Shown here: piece by piece, positions 9,201 to 16,729 of the stretch
Numbering within the stretch: the first letter of the stretch is position 1
How the letters are laid out: each line of letters opens with the position of its first letter
Origin: an uncultured Thiotrichaceae bacterium
GTDB lineage: Bacteria; Pseudomonadota; Gammaproteobacteria; Thiotrichales; Thiotrichaceae
Length of the DNA stretch: 42,629 nt
NCBI GenBank assembly: GCA_902727985.1
Contig: CACVAY010000151.1
Coordinates: 1 to 42,629, forward strand
Reading direction: 5' to 3'
The notes under the pieces: generated by a model
What the model was told of the DNA's origin: nothing
The model's database searches: none
Seen by the model: the letters and a program-made list of their open reading frames with translations, nothing else
Program-made: the position numbers and the translations under genes

Positions 9201-9575
9201 TCTGCTGAAAGCCTTCCTCTATCTCAAGGCAATAAGGTTCAATTAGAGCAGGTACTCATTAATTTGTTAGTCAATGCCTGTGAGTCAATGCGGGCTATTC
9301 CTGATGATCAGAAACATATCTGGATTAAAACCGAAGTTATTGATGAACAATATTTACAAGTCTCTGTAGAAGACTCTGGGGTTGGGATTCCTGATATCGA
9401 AAAGCAAATGATTTTTGAGCCGTTTCATACCACAAAATCTCAAGGGATGGGAATGGGGCTGTGTATTAGTCGCATGATTATAGAAATGTATATGGGGCAA
9501 ATGTTTGTCGAAGATAGAAAGGGAGGGGGAGCTGTTTTCCGCTTTATCCTACCTCAGGTAAAGGATGCTAAATGA
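6255..9575 (+). CDS. CheB-CheR-PAS hybrid sensor histidine kinase
   Basis: Large signalling protein with several modules. Residues about 12-190 are a CheB methylesterase domain without its receiver: GIGSSAGG holds the Ser, AQHM the His and GTGTDGAHG the Asp of the expected triad. Residues about 210-475 are a CheR methyltransferase, with PGCATGQEAYS and CRNLLIYF. A PAS-like segment lies at about 515-625. A long coiled coil at about 635-735 is built on repeats of the type TSNEELQST. A PAS domain lies at about 745-865. A HisKA domain carries His890 in THELNQP, and an HATPase has NLLVNACES, DSGVGIPD and the G-rich loop GMGMGL. The ATG was preferred over a TTG four codons upstream. It overlaps the FixJ-type gene by four bases. 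No chemoreceptor or CheA is nearby. The stimulus is unknown, and whether the CheB and CheR parts are active cannot be told here. Confidence 0.9.
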   Translation: MTNVSDASNNKKLVIIGIGSSAGGLEALRSLIPCLPDQKNIAYVIAQHMDPKHSSMLASILERDTELPIEELQNNQILQPGFLYIVPPGMHAFIENGHIILHKATGVGPKPSIDRLFLSLAEECGERAVGIILSGTGTDGAHGIHAIKAQGGITIAQQESTAKFASMPHAAINTGHVDLILAPENIGKKIPELIRYPRMLPEVADEVGASDYLARIFRFVLDHTGVDFRDYKQSTIRRRIERRMAVHQLHDLVDYMNYIEKNPEERVELHKDILISVTAFFRDGKAFEHLTKSFNTILDHNDQEIRIWVPGCATGQEAYSIAILLAEFLGKRIHNYNVQIFATDLDDEALLVARQGLYPKAAVEAIDQKLLDKYFTRQNDQWQLKPFVREMILFAKHDIVKDPPFSHLDLISCRNLLIYFNVGLQKRVFQAFHYALQPHGLLFLGKSETTGASDRLFSTVDMKERIYAKRAELKSFLPHLGAVSVNGRMASRNSQDPKETKRRPLSPVDVLNKMVVGVYEPSCVLLNDTLEVTYIQGNTKPFLGFNEGRAGLNVCDLAHGDIRHELRGILYRARREAGSVIRSRKIRFEIDDESHQIRLVALHAAESPEHGRFILLFDTRQVSDDQGDEVVVGAEDGRRIEQLEAELREMRESLQTTIEELETSNEELQSTYEEAQSTNEELYTSTEELQTSNEELQSTNEELRTVNQEVAVKSAELEQANASLREVNEQLEVEVAERALAEKKLRLIIESEPAWVNICDKEGIILEVNPAGLKIMEADTEDQLVGQQLLDFVTEQSKDMVLACKEKAITGEVYRQHIEVETFKKKIRWLEVSTVLLPEHEVEGDLKMMSIISDHTEFKETQQKLLDRHNDLSQIMRFNTLGAMASGLTHELNQPLSAITNFVKGCENRIKSDTCSKEDIVEVLEMTGIQAHRAGEIINNVKRVFAQDDLQSEAVDVNASIDDVINFVRTTGQSSGVTVDFSSAESLPLSQGNKVQLEQVLINLLVNACESMRAIPDDQKHIWIKTEVIDEQYLQVSVEDSGVGIPDIEKQMIFEPFHTTKSQGMGMGLCISRMIIEMYMGQMFVEDRKGGGAVFRFILPQVKDAK

Positions 9576-10189
9576 TTGAGAAACCGACCGTCTATGTGAT
9601 TGATGATGATGATGCTGTACGTAAATCAATTTGTTGGCTACTGGAATCAATCAAGCTGAATGTTAAGGATTATGCGTCAGCTGAGGATTTTTTGGATGAT
9701 TACACCATGTTTAAAACGGGGTGTATTTTACTTGATATTCGTATGCCGGGTATGAGTGGTTTGCAGCTTCAGAAAGAGCTTAACAAGAATAAATTTATCA
9801 TGCCTATTATCATGGTGACAGGGCATGGCGATGTCCCTATGGCTGTGCAATCCATGCGTGATGGGGCATTAGATTTTATTGAGAAACCCTTTAATGATCA
9901 GCGTTTATTGGATCTTATTAAAATAGCTTTGGATCTTGATACGGAAAATCTAAAACGGCGTTTGGAGAATGATGCGGTGATTGCACGTTTGAATAATCTA
10001 ACTCGTCGAGAGAAAGAAGTGCTGATGCTTATTGCGCAGGAATTGCCAAATAAAACCATTGCTAATAAATTGGCCCTAAGTGTCAAAACGGTTGAGTACC
10101 ATCGTTCTCATTTGATGGAGAAGATGCATGTGAAAAAAGTGACTCAGCTATTAAAGCTTTTATCTGATAATGAAATTGTCTTCGAGTAA
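9572..10189 (+). CDS. FixJ-family response regulator (REC + LuxR-type HTH)
   Basis: Cytoplasmic two-component transcription regulator. The receiver domain has the acidic cluster DDDD at residues 11-14, phosphoacceptor Asp55 in LLDIRMPG, a Thr in MVTGHGD and Lys in IEKPF. The C-terminal HTH (about 140-200) has LTRREKEVL and SVKTVEYHRSHLMEKM, typical of the FixJ/NarL class. The start ATG overlaps the kinase stop (ATGA), so the pair is translationally coupled and this is almost certainly the kinase's partner. Related sites at 6011-6023 and 10202-10214 flank the two-gene unit and may be its targets. At 205 residues it is full length. Confidence 0.93.
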   Translation: MIEKPTVYVIDDDDAVRKSICWLLESIKLNVKDYASAEDFLDDYTMFKTGCILLDIRMPGMSGLQLQKELNKNKFIMPIIMVTGHGDVPMAVQSMRDGALDFIEKPFNDQRLLDLIKIALDLDTENLKRRLENDAVIARLNNLTRREKEVLMLIAQELPNKTIANKLALSVKTVEYHRSHLMEKMHVKKVTQLLKLLSDNEIVFE

Positions 10190-10201
10190 AACGATCACTT
10201 C

Positions 10202-10214
10202 CTAGGGTATACCC
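10202..10214 (+). promoter_or_regulatory. Candidate operator CTAGGGTATACCC after the FixJ-type gene
   Basis: Contains the perfect 10-base palindrome GGGTATACCC and matches the site upstream of the kinase at 11 of 13 positions. A second dyad, TCCTAG (10233-10238) with CTAGGA (10250-10255), follows. This block lies about 125 bases before the 42-codon membrane peptide gene, so it may control that gene. The function is inferred from position and similarity only. Confidence 0.35.
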
Positions 10215-10337
10215 AAAGAAAGCCTCATTTCGTCCTAGTTCACAATATTCTAGGAACCCGTACACTAGCTATCAGTAACAAGAATTGATCTATGTTGATT
10301 TTTCGCGTTGTATCGCTATAAGGAAGAGGGTAAAGAA

Positions 10338-10466
10338 ATGCGCATAAAAAGAAGTGAGCCACCAAAAACGCTGTACTGGTTCATGACCATCAGTGTCGTG
10401 GTCATACTCTTGAATGTATTACTTACAATGAATGGACTATCTCCATTCCAATTGATGAATAAGTAG
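10338..10466 (+). CDS. Small single-pass membrane peptide, 42 residues
   Basis: Not a recognised family. The ATG is preceded by a purine-rich AGGAAGAGGG about eight bases upstream, a good ribosome-binding site. The peptide starts with a basic segment (MRIKRSEPPK) and has one hydrophobic span at about residues 13-31 (WFMTISVVVILLNVLL). It ends in a short polar tail, so it should insert with its N-terminus in the cytoplasm. It lies alone between the FixJ-type regulator and a large terminator-like hairpin, with candidate operators upstream. That makes it a self-contained small transcription unit and a possible output of the sensor kinase. It might be a regulator of a membrane complex. Short length leaves a real chance that it is not a gene. 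Confidence 0.55.
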   Translation: MRIKRSEPPKTLYWFMTISVVVILLNVLLTMNGLSPFQLMNK

Positions 10467-10486
10467 TTGAACTTATTTATGCTACC

Positions 10487-10585
10487 AGGTTGTGTTGGGC
10501 TGATTGGTGTTGGTATATTATAATAACGACAAGAATATAATAAACTGCTAGGAGACAGTACCCACCAATCAGTTCAACCTTTTTT
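10487..10585 (+). terminator. Large bulged hairpin ending in T-run
   Basis: Three paired blocks nest inside one another: AGGTTG (10487-10492) with CAACCT (10575-10580), CTGATTGGTG (10500-10509) with CACCAATCAG (10563-10572), and GGTA (10512-10515) with TACC (10559-10562). The loop is about 43 bases and AT-rich. Six T follow immediately (10580-10585). This would end transcription from the 42-codon gene and separates it from the convergent gene on the minus strand. The long loop and bulges are unusual for a plain terminator, so a stable 3' end of a small RNA is another possibility. Confidence 0.6.
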
Positions 10586-10621
10586 GCGATCCTTTAGAAT
10601 GACAGTCGTCATTCCCACAAA

Positions 10622-11404
10622 TTACTTTAGCTGCCAGAATAAAAATACGGCAAATAGTGCGAGTAATATCCCAAATGCAAATTGCATCATATTAGATCTT
10701 ACAATGTCTTCGGGTTTTGGAGGAGGCGGTGAATGTGTTTTAATTGGCGCAACGGTTACTTGCGTTTCCCCAACCGTAGCTGGCTCTTGAGAGAGTCCCG
10801 GTGCAGATGTGGAGTTTTCTGTGTGATTAACGGAGGGAGTGTTATCAACAGGTTCGATTATGCCGCTGATATCACAAGCCAGAAAGTCCTTTTCAATGAG
10901 AGTCGCATTTTGATACTGCATAAAGCCATGACCTTGCATATTCCCGGAAAGAACTTCTTGAATATCCCCATGTTGAATTTTTAAAGAGATATTCTTTAGA
11001 TTGAATACAACCCCAATGAATACACGTAAGTGCCCTGTTAATTTATCCCCGATTTGTAGTTCTAAATTTGGGGTATGTGAGGAGCGTATGTCATGATCGT
11101 CAAGACTAATAATATGCATCTCTGAATCATTATTGGTTCGTTGCTTATTGATTTCACGCTCGACATCCTGATGTGTTTTCCATGACTCCAGTAAAATAGG
11201 TTGAGTCTTGATATCAAACAGGGTGGCAACTTGGCGTAATAATTCACTACGAATAATTTCCCAATTTCCCTTAGGCAATTCTTGATGAATTTGCTCTCGT
11301 AGTTGTCTGAACTCCTCTGTTGATTCTAGTTCAATGAGAGTTTTTGCTGGCAGTTTTTTAAAATCTGGTTTAAATAGCTCGGTGAGCGTGGTGAGTTTAT
11401 TCAT
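10622..11404 (-). CDS. Unrecognised C-terminally anchored membrane protein
   Basis: I do not recognise this family. The start MNKLTTLTEL was chosen over an earlier opening because AAGGAAAGC precedes it and it overlaps the stop of the upstream gene by eight bases, a typical coupled arrangement. The 260 residues form a soluble N-terminal part (about 1-180, with a helical stretch near 25-75 and a mixed region about 110-180). A low-complexity Ser/Thr/Pro-rich linker (about 185-225, including SPPPPKP) follows, then one hydrophobic C-terminal span (about 238-257). It has no signal peptide, so the bulk probably faces the cytoplasm with a tail anchor. It is coupled to the preceding exported protein, suggesting the two form a membrane-spanning pair. 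Confidence 0.75.
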   Translation of the reverse strand: MNKLTTLTELFKPDFKKLPAKTLIELESTEEFRQLREQIHQELPKGNWEIIRSELLRQVATLFDIKTQPILLESWKTHQDVEREINKQRTNNDSEMHIISLDDHDIRSSHTPNLELQIGDKLTGHLRVFIGVVFNLKNISLKIQHGDIQEVLSGNMQGHGFMQYQNATLIEKDFLACDISGIIEPVDNTPSVNHTENSTSAPGLSQEPATVGETQVTVAPIKTHSPPPPKPEDIVRSNMMQFAFGILLALFAVFLFWQLK

Positions 11405-12602
11405 GCTTTCCTTGCTGTAGTTCGAGGGTTTGTTTTCCATTGTCTTTAAGTACGCGAACACGTAGTGAGGGTTGCTCTTCTTCGCTACTTACAATAAGTT
11501 GGTGGTGTCCTGGATCTTCGTGGACAGTGTAATAAATAGAGTATGCTGGTTCTTTTTGTAGGCGTTGTTGACGCTTGAAAAAGGGAATTCCTGCTAAGAA
11601 TAAGCCCATGATCATTAATAATATGGGGAACCAAAGTGGCCAGATATAAACGGTTACAGGAGCACTGGTTTTTGTACCAGAGAGTGTTTTAGAGCTGATA
11701 CTGGTTTGATAAACCCCGAAGTGCTCATAGGCATGTCCGTATCGCAGGCGTCGACTCCAGCCGCTTATTTTACCGTCGCCAGTATCTAGCTGTAACTCGG
11801 TTCCAGCTCCTGGTTGCGCATTCTGAATCCAAAATACAACGGGCATACCTTCCAAACGATGTTTATGCGAAGAGTAGAGTTGTAAGTCGAGCTCACCAGT
11901 AAAGGAAGGGAGGGTATTGATAGCTCCTGTGTTTTCTCCATCAATCATTAAGGTTTCTATATTCGTCTCTTTATCAACAACGACAAGTAAGGCGTTTGCT
12001 GTGGATTCTCGTTTGCGATCATCTCTTGCGATGAGTTCTATCGGGTACTTACCAGGTTCCAAATTTTCAGTGGGGATATTAAAGCTGAGGCCTGAACCAC
12101 GATGTCCTGTGCTAACCGACCAATAAAGCCACTCGCGGCTATGTTGATCAATCTCACTCTCGCTGGTGAAAACCGCTTGCTCACCCTGTTTAACGACGAT
12201 ACTCGCAGGTGCAATAATGGCCTCGGGCTCTATCCATGCATCAATGACATGGATCACTAAAGGCGGAGAGTTAAGTAAGTAAACACCTCCTAGTTTTGCA
12301 ACCACAGATATTTTGTAAGTCCCTTTCTCGCGGAAAGTATGTACTTTGTGCATCCCAGGTTCACTAATTGGTGCACCGTTGATAAGAAACTGATATTCAA
12401 TTTGTTTGGGTGACGTTTCCGGGCTCAGAATAGCCTTCAAAATAACGGGTTTTCCTACTTCTGCCTGACGTGTAGAGGCTTGAACCCGAAGTTTATAGGA
12501 CTTGTAGTTGGTGGGGTTAGGGAGATTGTATTGCTCTACCGTTACCGCATAACTCATACTACCTAGGCTTAGGCATAAACAAGCAAGTAACAGTCTCAGC
12601 AT
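11397..12602 (-). CDS. Exported protein with Ig/PKD-like repeats and one membrane span
   Basis: Not assigned to a named family. Residues 1-19 are a signal peptide ending SYA. The mature part appears to be several beta-rich Ig/PKD-like domains: one with KPVILKAILSPE near 50, one with EQAVFTSESEIDQHSREW near 150, and one with SGTKTSAPVTVYIWP near 315, each containing the G-x-Y-x-I/V strand pattern (GTYKISVVAK, GKYPIELIAR, GVYQTSISSK). A transmembrane segment follows (about 325-347), then a basic FFKRQQR stop-transfer and a cytoplasmic tail of about 55 residues. It overlaps the next gene and starts 45 bases after polA on the same strand with an AGGACA ribosome-binding site. Cotranscription with polA is possible. 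A role in sensing or binding outside the cell is inference. Confidence 0.75.
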   Translation of the reverse strand: MLRLLLACLCLSLGSMSYAVTVEQYNLPNPTNYKSYKLRVQASTRQAEVGKPVILKAILSPETSPKQIEYQFLINGAPISEPGMHKVHTFREKGTYKISVVAKLGGVYLLNSPPLVIHVIDAWIEPEAIIAPASIVVKQGEQAVFTSESEIDQHSREWLYWSVSTGHRGSGLSFNIPTENLEPGKYPIELIARDDRKRESTANALLVVVDKETNIETLMIDGENTGAINTLPSFTGELDLQLYSSHKHRLEGMPVVFWIQNAQPGAGTELQLDTGDGKISGWSRRLRYGHAYEHFGVYQTSISSKTLSGTKTSAPVTVYIWPLWFPILLMIMGLFLAGIPFFKRQQRLQKEPAYSIYYTVHEDPGHHQLIVSSEEEQPSLRVRVLKDNGKQTLELQQGKHE

Positions 12603-12647
12603 TGTTTGTCCTGCAGTTTAGCGTTGATCATGTAATGCATTAGTCCG

Positions 12648-15365
12648 TTAATGTGCTTCATCCCAGTTTTTACCTGTACCTATGTCAACGATGAGGGGAA
12701 CATTTAGTGTGGCAGCTGCTTCCATGTTCGCTTTAATGTCATTACAGAAGTCTTGAAGGGTTTTATTATTCACTTCAAACACCAATTCATCATGCACTTG
12801 CATAATAATACGGGCATCACGCTGTTGCTCTCGAATACCTGCATGAACTTTGAGCATAGCCATTTTAATAATATCTGCCGCAGTACCTTGCATCGGAGCA
12901 TTGATGGCTGTTCGTTCTGCATATTGACGGCGTTGATGGTTGCGCGATTTAATGTCTGGTAAGTATAAACGACGTCCAAATAATGTTTCAACATAGCCTT
13001 GCTCATGGGCTTTTTCACGGGTGTTATCCATATACTGCTGCACACCAGGGTACTGTGTAAAGTACTGATCCACGTATTGTTGTGCTTCTTTGCGTGCAAC
13101 CCCTAATTGTTTGGCCAAGCCAAAAGCTGACATACCGTAAATTAAGCCAAAGTTAATTGCTTTGGCATTACGACGTTGATTTGGCGTGACCGCAATCAAG
13201 GGGGTATCAAAAACTTGTGATGCAGTGGCTGAGTGAATGTCTTCACCGGCTGCAAAGGCGCTGAGTAAGCTTTTATCACCGGATAAATGTGCCATGATGC
13301 GCAACTCGATTTGAGAATAATCGGCAGCAACCATCGTGTAGCCGTCTTCTGGAATGAAAGCTTGGCGAATGCGCCGACCTTCAGCAGAGCGAATAGGAAT
13401 ATTCTGTAAATTGGGATCAGATGACGATAAACGTCCTGTCGCCGTTACTGCTTGATGATATGAAGTGTGAATTCGCTGCGTATTAGGGTCAATCAATTTG
13501 GGTAGCTTATCCGTGTAGGTGGATTTCAGCTTGGTCATGCTGCGGTATTGCAAGATTAGGGCGGGTAATGGATAGTCGTGTGATAGTTCTTGTAAAACAT
13601 CTTCAGCGGTAGAGGGTTGTCCTTTTGGCGTTTTGCGGATGACAGGAATTTCCAGTTTCTCAAATAAAATGGCTTGAAGTTGCTTGGGGGAATTGAGTGT
13701 AAATTCTTCACCGGCAAGCTCAAAACATTCCTGCTGAATAGTAGCCATGCTGGCCTCTAGTTCGGCTGACTGTGTTGCTAATAAATTAGCATCAATACGT
13801 ACACCATTACGTTCGATGTCTGAAAGCACGCTTACAAGCGGAATTTCGATATCTTGATAGAGTGTTTGTTGGGGCCTCAATGATTGTAACTTTGACCAAA
13901 GGGTTTGGTGTAAGCGTAAAGTAATATCTGCATCTTCGGCAGCGTAGGGAGCTGCTTGCTCTAGATCTATTTGGTTAAAAGTCAGTTGTTTTTTACCTTT
14001 GCCCGCAATATCTTCAAAATGAATGGTTTTGTGATCGAGATATTTATCACTCAAGGTGTCCATGTCATGACGATTAGATGTTGAATTATAAACATAAGAT
14101 TCCAACATGGTATCGTGCAGAATACCTTTCAATTCAATGTCGTGATTTAATAAAACACTACGATCATATTTGAGGTTCTGCCCAACCTTTTTTATGTCAG
14201 GGTTTTCTAACAATGGTTTGAAGAGAGCTAATGTAGTTTCTCGGTCAAGCTGTTTTGGGGCGCCTTCATAATCATGAGCCAGTGGTAGATAGGCTGCTTT
14301 GCCCACTTCAGTACTGAAACATAAGCCAACTACTTCTGCTTGCATGTAATTGAGGCTGGTTGTTTCAGTATCAAAAGCGATGAGTTCAGCGGATTCGAGT
14401 TGTTTCAACCAGTCACTGAGCGAATCTTTAGTCAAAATAGTTTCATATTTGACTTGTTTTGGCGCGGATGTCGGATTGTCAGAGTCTAGATCTGATGAGG
14501 CGTCATCAAGCTGACTGTCCAGCCGAGCTAAACGCGTACGAAAACCATAACGCTCAAACAGTTGTTTTAATTCACTCGTGTTTGCTTTACTCATTGAAAG
14601 GCTGTCAGGGTGGCAATCCATCTCAACATCACACTTAATGGTGACCAAGTCGTAACCAAGCGGTAAAAACTCAAGGGCTTCTCGTAAGTATTCACCGACT
14701 TTACCTTTAAACTTATCCGCGTTGTCTATCACATCCTGCAAGGAATCATATTGTGTAAGCCATTTAACCGCTGTTTTCGGCCCCACTTTATTAACGCCAG
14801 GCACGTTATCTACTTTGTCACCCATCAGAGCAAGATAATCACGAATCAGCTCAGGTGGTACGCCGTATTTATCAATTACACCTTGGCGATCATGGAAGGT
14901 ATTAGACATGGTGTTGATGAGGCTAACCCGGTCATTCACCAGCTGAGCCATATCTTTATCGCCTGTTGAAATGATGACATCCCCGTCAAATTCAGTGGCG
15001 AGTGTGCCAATGACATCATCGGCTTCTACATCAGGAATGATTATCAATGGGTAACCTTCGGCACGAATGATGTCGTGCAAGGGCTCAATTTGACTACGCA
15101 AATCATCAGGCATGGGGGGACGATTTGCCTTGTATAGTGGATACATGTCGTTGCGGAAAGTTTTGCCTTTTGCGTCAAAAACGACGCCCATGTATTCAGG
15201 CTCATAATCTTTGCGTAACTTGTCGAGCATGTTCAAAACACCATGCATGGCACCTGTTGGTTCACCGTGTGAGTTAATCAATGGAGGCAGCGCGTGAAAG
15301 GCGCGAAAAAGGTATGAGGAGCCATCTACAAGTATTAATGGTTTGCGGGCATTTTTATCTGACAT
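12648..15365 (-). CDS. polA: DNA polymerase I
   Basis: Family A DNA polymerase for Okazaki-fragment maturation and repair. All three domains are present. The N-terminal 5'-3' exonuclease (about 1-290) has DGSSYLFRAFHALPP and GDKDMAQLV. The 3'-5' proofreading domain (about 325-510) has the DEDD motif start AFDTETTSL, then NLKYDRSVL and YAAEDADITL. The polymerase domain (about 530-905) has motif A DYSQIELRIMAHL, motif B NAKAINFGLIYGMS and motif C QVHDELVFEV. Its 905 residues are slightly shorter than E. coli (928). It is divergent from nadA over a 48-base gap. Two membrane proteins of unknown function follow on the same strand. Confidence 0.98.
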   Translation of the reverse strand: MSDKNARKPLILVDGSSYLFRAFHALPPLINSHGEPTGAMHGVLNMLDKLRKDYEPEYMGVVFDAKGKTFRNDMYPLYKANRPPMPDDLRSQIEPLHDIIRAEGYPLIIIPDVEADDVIGTLATEFDGDVIISTGDKDMAQLVNDRVSLINTMSNTFHDRQGVIDKYGVPPELIRDYLALMGDKVDNVPGVNKVGPKTAVKWLTQYDSLQDVIDNADKFKGKVGEYLREALEFLPLGYDLVTIKCDVEMDCHPDSLSMSKANTSELKQLFERYGFRTRLARLDSQLDDASSDLDSDNPTSAPKQVKYETILTKDSLSDWLKQLESAELIAFDTETTSLNYMQAEVVGLCFSTEVGKAAYLPLAHDYEGAPKQLDRETTLALFKPLLENPDIKKVGQNLKYDRSVLLNHDIELKGILHDTMLESYVYNSTSNRHDMDTLSDKYLDHKTIHFEDIAGKGKKQLTFNQIDLEQAAPYAAEDADITLRLHQTLWSKLQSLRPQQTLYQDIEIPLVSVLSDIERNGVRIDANLLATQSAELEASMATIQQECFELAGEEFTLNSPKQLQAILFEKLEIPVIRKTPKGQPSTAEDVLQELSHDYPLPALILQYRSMTKLKSTYTDKLPKLIDPNTQRIHTSYHQAVTATGRLSSSDPNLQNIPIRSAEGRRIRQAFIPEDGYTMVAADYSQIELRIMAHLSGDKSLLSAFAAGEDIHSATASQVFDTPLIAVTPNQRRNAKAINFGLIYGMSAFGLAKQLGVARKEAQQYVDQYFTQYPGVQQYMDNTREKAHEQGYVETLFGRRLYLPDIKSRNHQRRQYAERTAINAPMQGTAADIIKMAMLKVHAGIREQQRDARIIMQVHDELVFEVNNKTLQDFCNDIKANMEAAATLNVPLIVDIGTGKNWDEAH

Positions 15366-15378
15366 GATCTTGGTATAT

Positions 15379-15400
15379 GCTCTGGGTTTTAAAACAGAGC
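15379..15400. promoter_or_regulatory. Inverted repeat in the polA/nadA divergent gap
   Basis: GCTCTG and CAGAGC flank a 10-base AT-rich spacer in the only 48 bases between two divergent starts. Its centre would fall within the promoters of both genes, so it could be an operator. I cannot link it to a known NAD-biosynthesis regulator. Confidence 0.3.
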
Positions 15401-15413
15401 CTAAGTATAAGCT

Positions 15414-16466
15414 ATGTCGAACACGGTAACAGCTCCAAACATTCCAATTCTTGAAGTTCCTATCACTGCGGAAATTGAATCACTACGACCGCATTACACG
15501 CTAGAACGAAAAGAAGAAGTAAAAGCGCGTATTAGAACCTTACTTAAAGAACAAAATGCCGTTTTGGTTGCGCATTATTATGTGGATGAGGATTTGCAAG
15601 AATTGGCTGAAGAGTCAGGTGGTTATGTTTCAGACTCTTTGGATATGGCGAAATTTGGCAACGAACATTCTGCAGAAACTCTGGTAGTTGCTGGTGTGCG
15701 TTTTATGGGCGAAACAGCGAAAATCCTAAACCCTGAAAAGCGCGTGTTAATGCCAACTTTAGAGGCAGAGTGTTCACTTGATCTTAGTTGTCCGATTGAT
15801 GATTTTAATGCATTTTGTGATCAACATCCCGATCATGTGGTTGTGGTCTATTCGAATACGAGTATTGAAGTAAAAGCACGTGCCGATTATGTCGTGACAT
15901 CAGGCATTGCCTTGAAATTAGTTACGTGGTTGGGTGAGCAGGGCAAGAAAGTTTTATGGGCTCCTGATAAGCACTTAGGTCGTTACATTGAGCGTGTCAC
16001 AGGTGTGGATATGACGATTTGGAAGGGAGCATGTATCGTGCATGATGAATTTAAGTCACGCTCATTGGGGAAACTAGCTGACGAATATCCGGCTGCAGCT
16101 ATTCTTGCACATCCTGAGTCTCCCGAAGAAATATTGTTGTTAGCAGATGTAGTGGGGTCGACGACACAAATTATCAATGCTGCGCGTGATCTACCGCATA
16201 AGCAATTTATCGTTGCAACGGATAGCGGTATTTTCTATAAAATGCGTCAGCTTGTTCCAGAAAAAGAGTTCATTGAGGCGCCAACGCATGGTGAGGGTGC
16301 AACCTGTAAAAGTTGTGCGCATTGTCCGTGGATGGCTATGAATGGTTTACATAATTTGCTACATGTTTTGGAAACGGGTGAGAATGAAATACATGTGGAC
16401 GAAGAAATTCGCGTGAAAGCATTGCGCTCAACGCAACGAATGTTGGACTTTGCTAGTGCTCAATAA
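15414..16466 (+). CDS. nadA: Quinolinate synthase
   Basis: Catalyses condensation of iminoaspartate with dihydroxyacetone phosphate to quinolinate in de novo NAD synthesis, using an oxygen-sensitive [4Fe-4S] cluster. The cluster ligands expected from E. coli are present: Cys120 in EAECSLD, Cys207 in [10 protein letters not shown], and Cys304 of the [10 protein letters not shown] motif. The dihydroxyacetone-phosphate site [11 protein letters not shown] is near residue 52. Its 350 residues match the E. coli length of 347. The ATG lacks a strong ribosome-binding site. It is divergent from polA, and no other NAD gene is close by. Confidence 0.97.
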   Translation: MSNTVTAPNIPILEVPITAEIESLRPHYTLERKEEVKARIRTLLKEQNAVLVAHYYVDEDLQELAEESGGYVSDSLDMAKFGNEHSAETLVVAGVRFMGETAKILNPEKRVLMPTLEAECSLDLSCPIDDFNAFCDQHPDHVVVVYSNTSIEVKARADYVVTSGIALKLVTWLGEQGKKVLWAPDKHLGRYIERVTGVDMTIWKGACIVHDEFKSRSLGKLADEYPAAAILAHPESPEEILLLADVVGSTTQIINAARDLPHKQFIVATDSGIFYKMRQLVPEKEFIEAPTHGEGATCKSCAHCPWMAMNGLHNLLHVLETGENEIHVDEEIRVKALRSTQRMLDFASAQ

Positions 16467-16627
16467 ACCATAGTAAAAGCGTATCTGCTTAAGCGGTGCA
16501 GCTATTAGATGATGTTTTCATATGACCTGGTTAGAAAAACCTAGGGTTTCTACTTGGTTTTTCTTGATATTACCCTTGTTCTTAAATATCATAGTCTTGA
16601 CATTAATCATATAAGGGGATCAATTCC

Positions 16628-16717
16628 ATGAAGTATCATTTACAGGCTTGGCTTATCATGATGGCTATTGTGTCTGCAATCTTTGGTTTGTTGGCATTGT
16701 TTGTACGTTTTTTATAG
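16628..16717 (+). CDS. Small hydrophobic membrane peptide, 29 residues
   Basis: The ATG is preceded by AAGGGG at a slightly long distance (about 9 bases). Almost all of the peptide is one hydrophobic span (about residues 8-26, WLIMMAIVSAIFGLLALFV), with Lys near the N-terminus and Arg near the C-terminus. It is of the size of known small subunits of respiratory or transport complexes, but I recognise none. It stands alone between nadA and the convergent thioredoxin-like gene. CTAGGG occurs about 85 bases upstream (16541-16546). The call rests on ribosome-binding site and hydrophobicity only. Confidence 0.45.
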   Translation: MKYHLQAWLIMMAIVSAIFGLLALFVRFL

Positions 16718-16729
16718 AGTCGCTTGGCT

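Noticed and set aside
10291-10322. TTGATT and TATAAG promoter before the 42-codon gene
   Set aside because: Spacing is acceptable, but the start of transcription would fall inside the ribosome-binding site, leaving too little leader.
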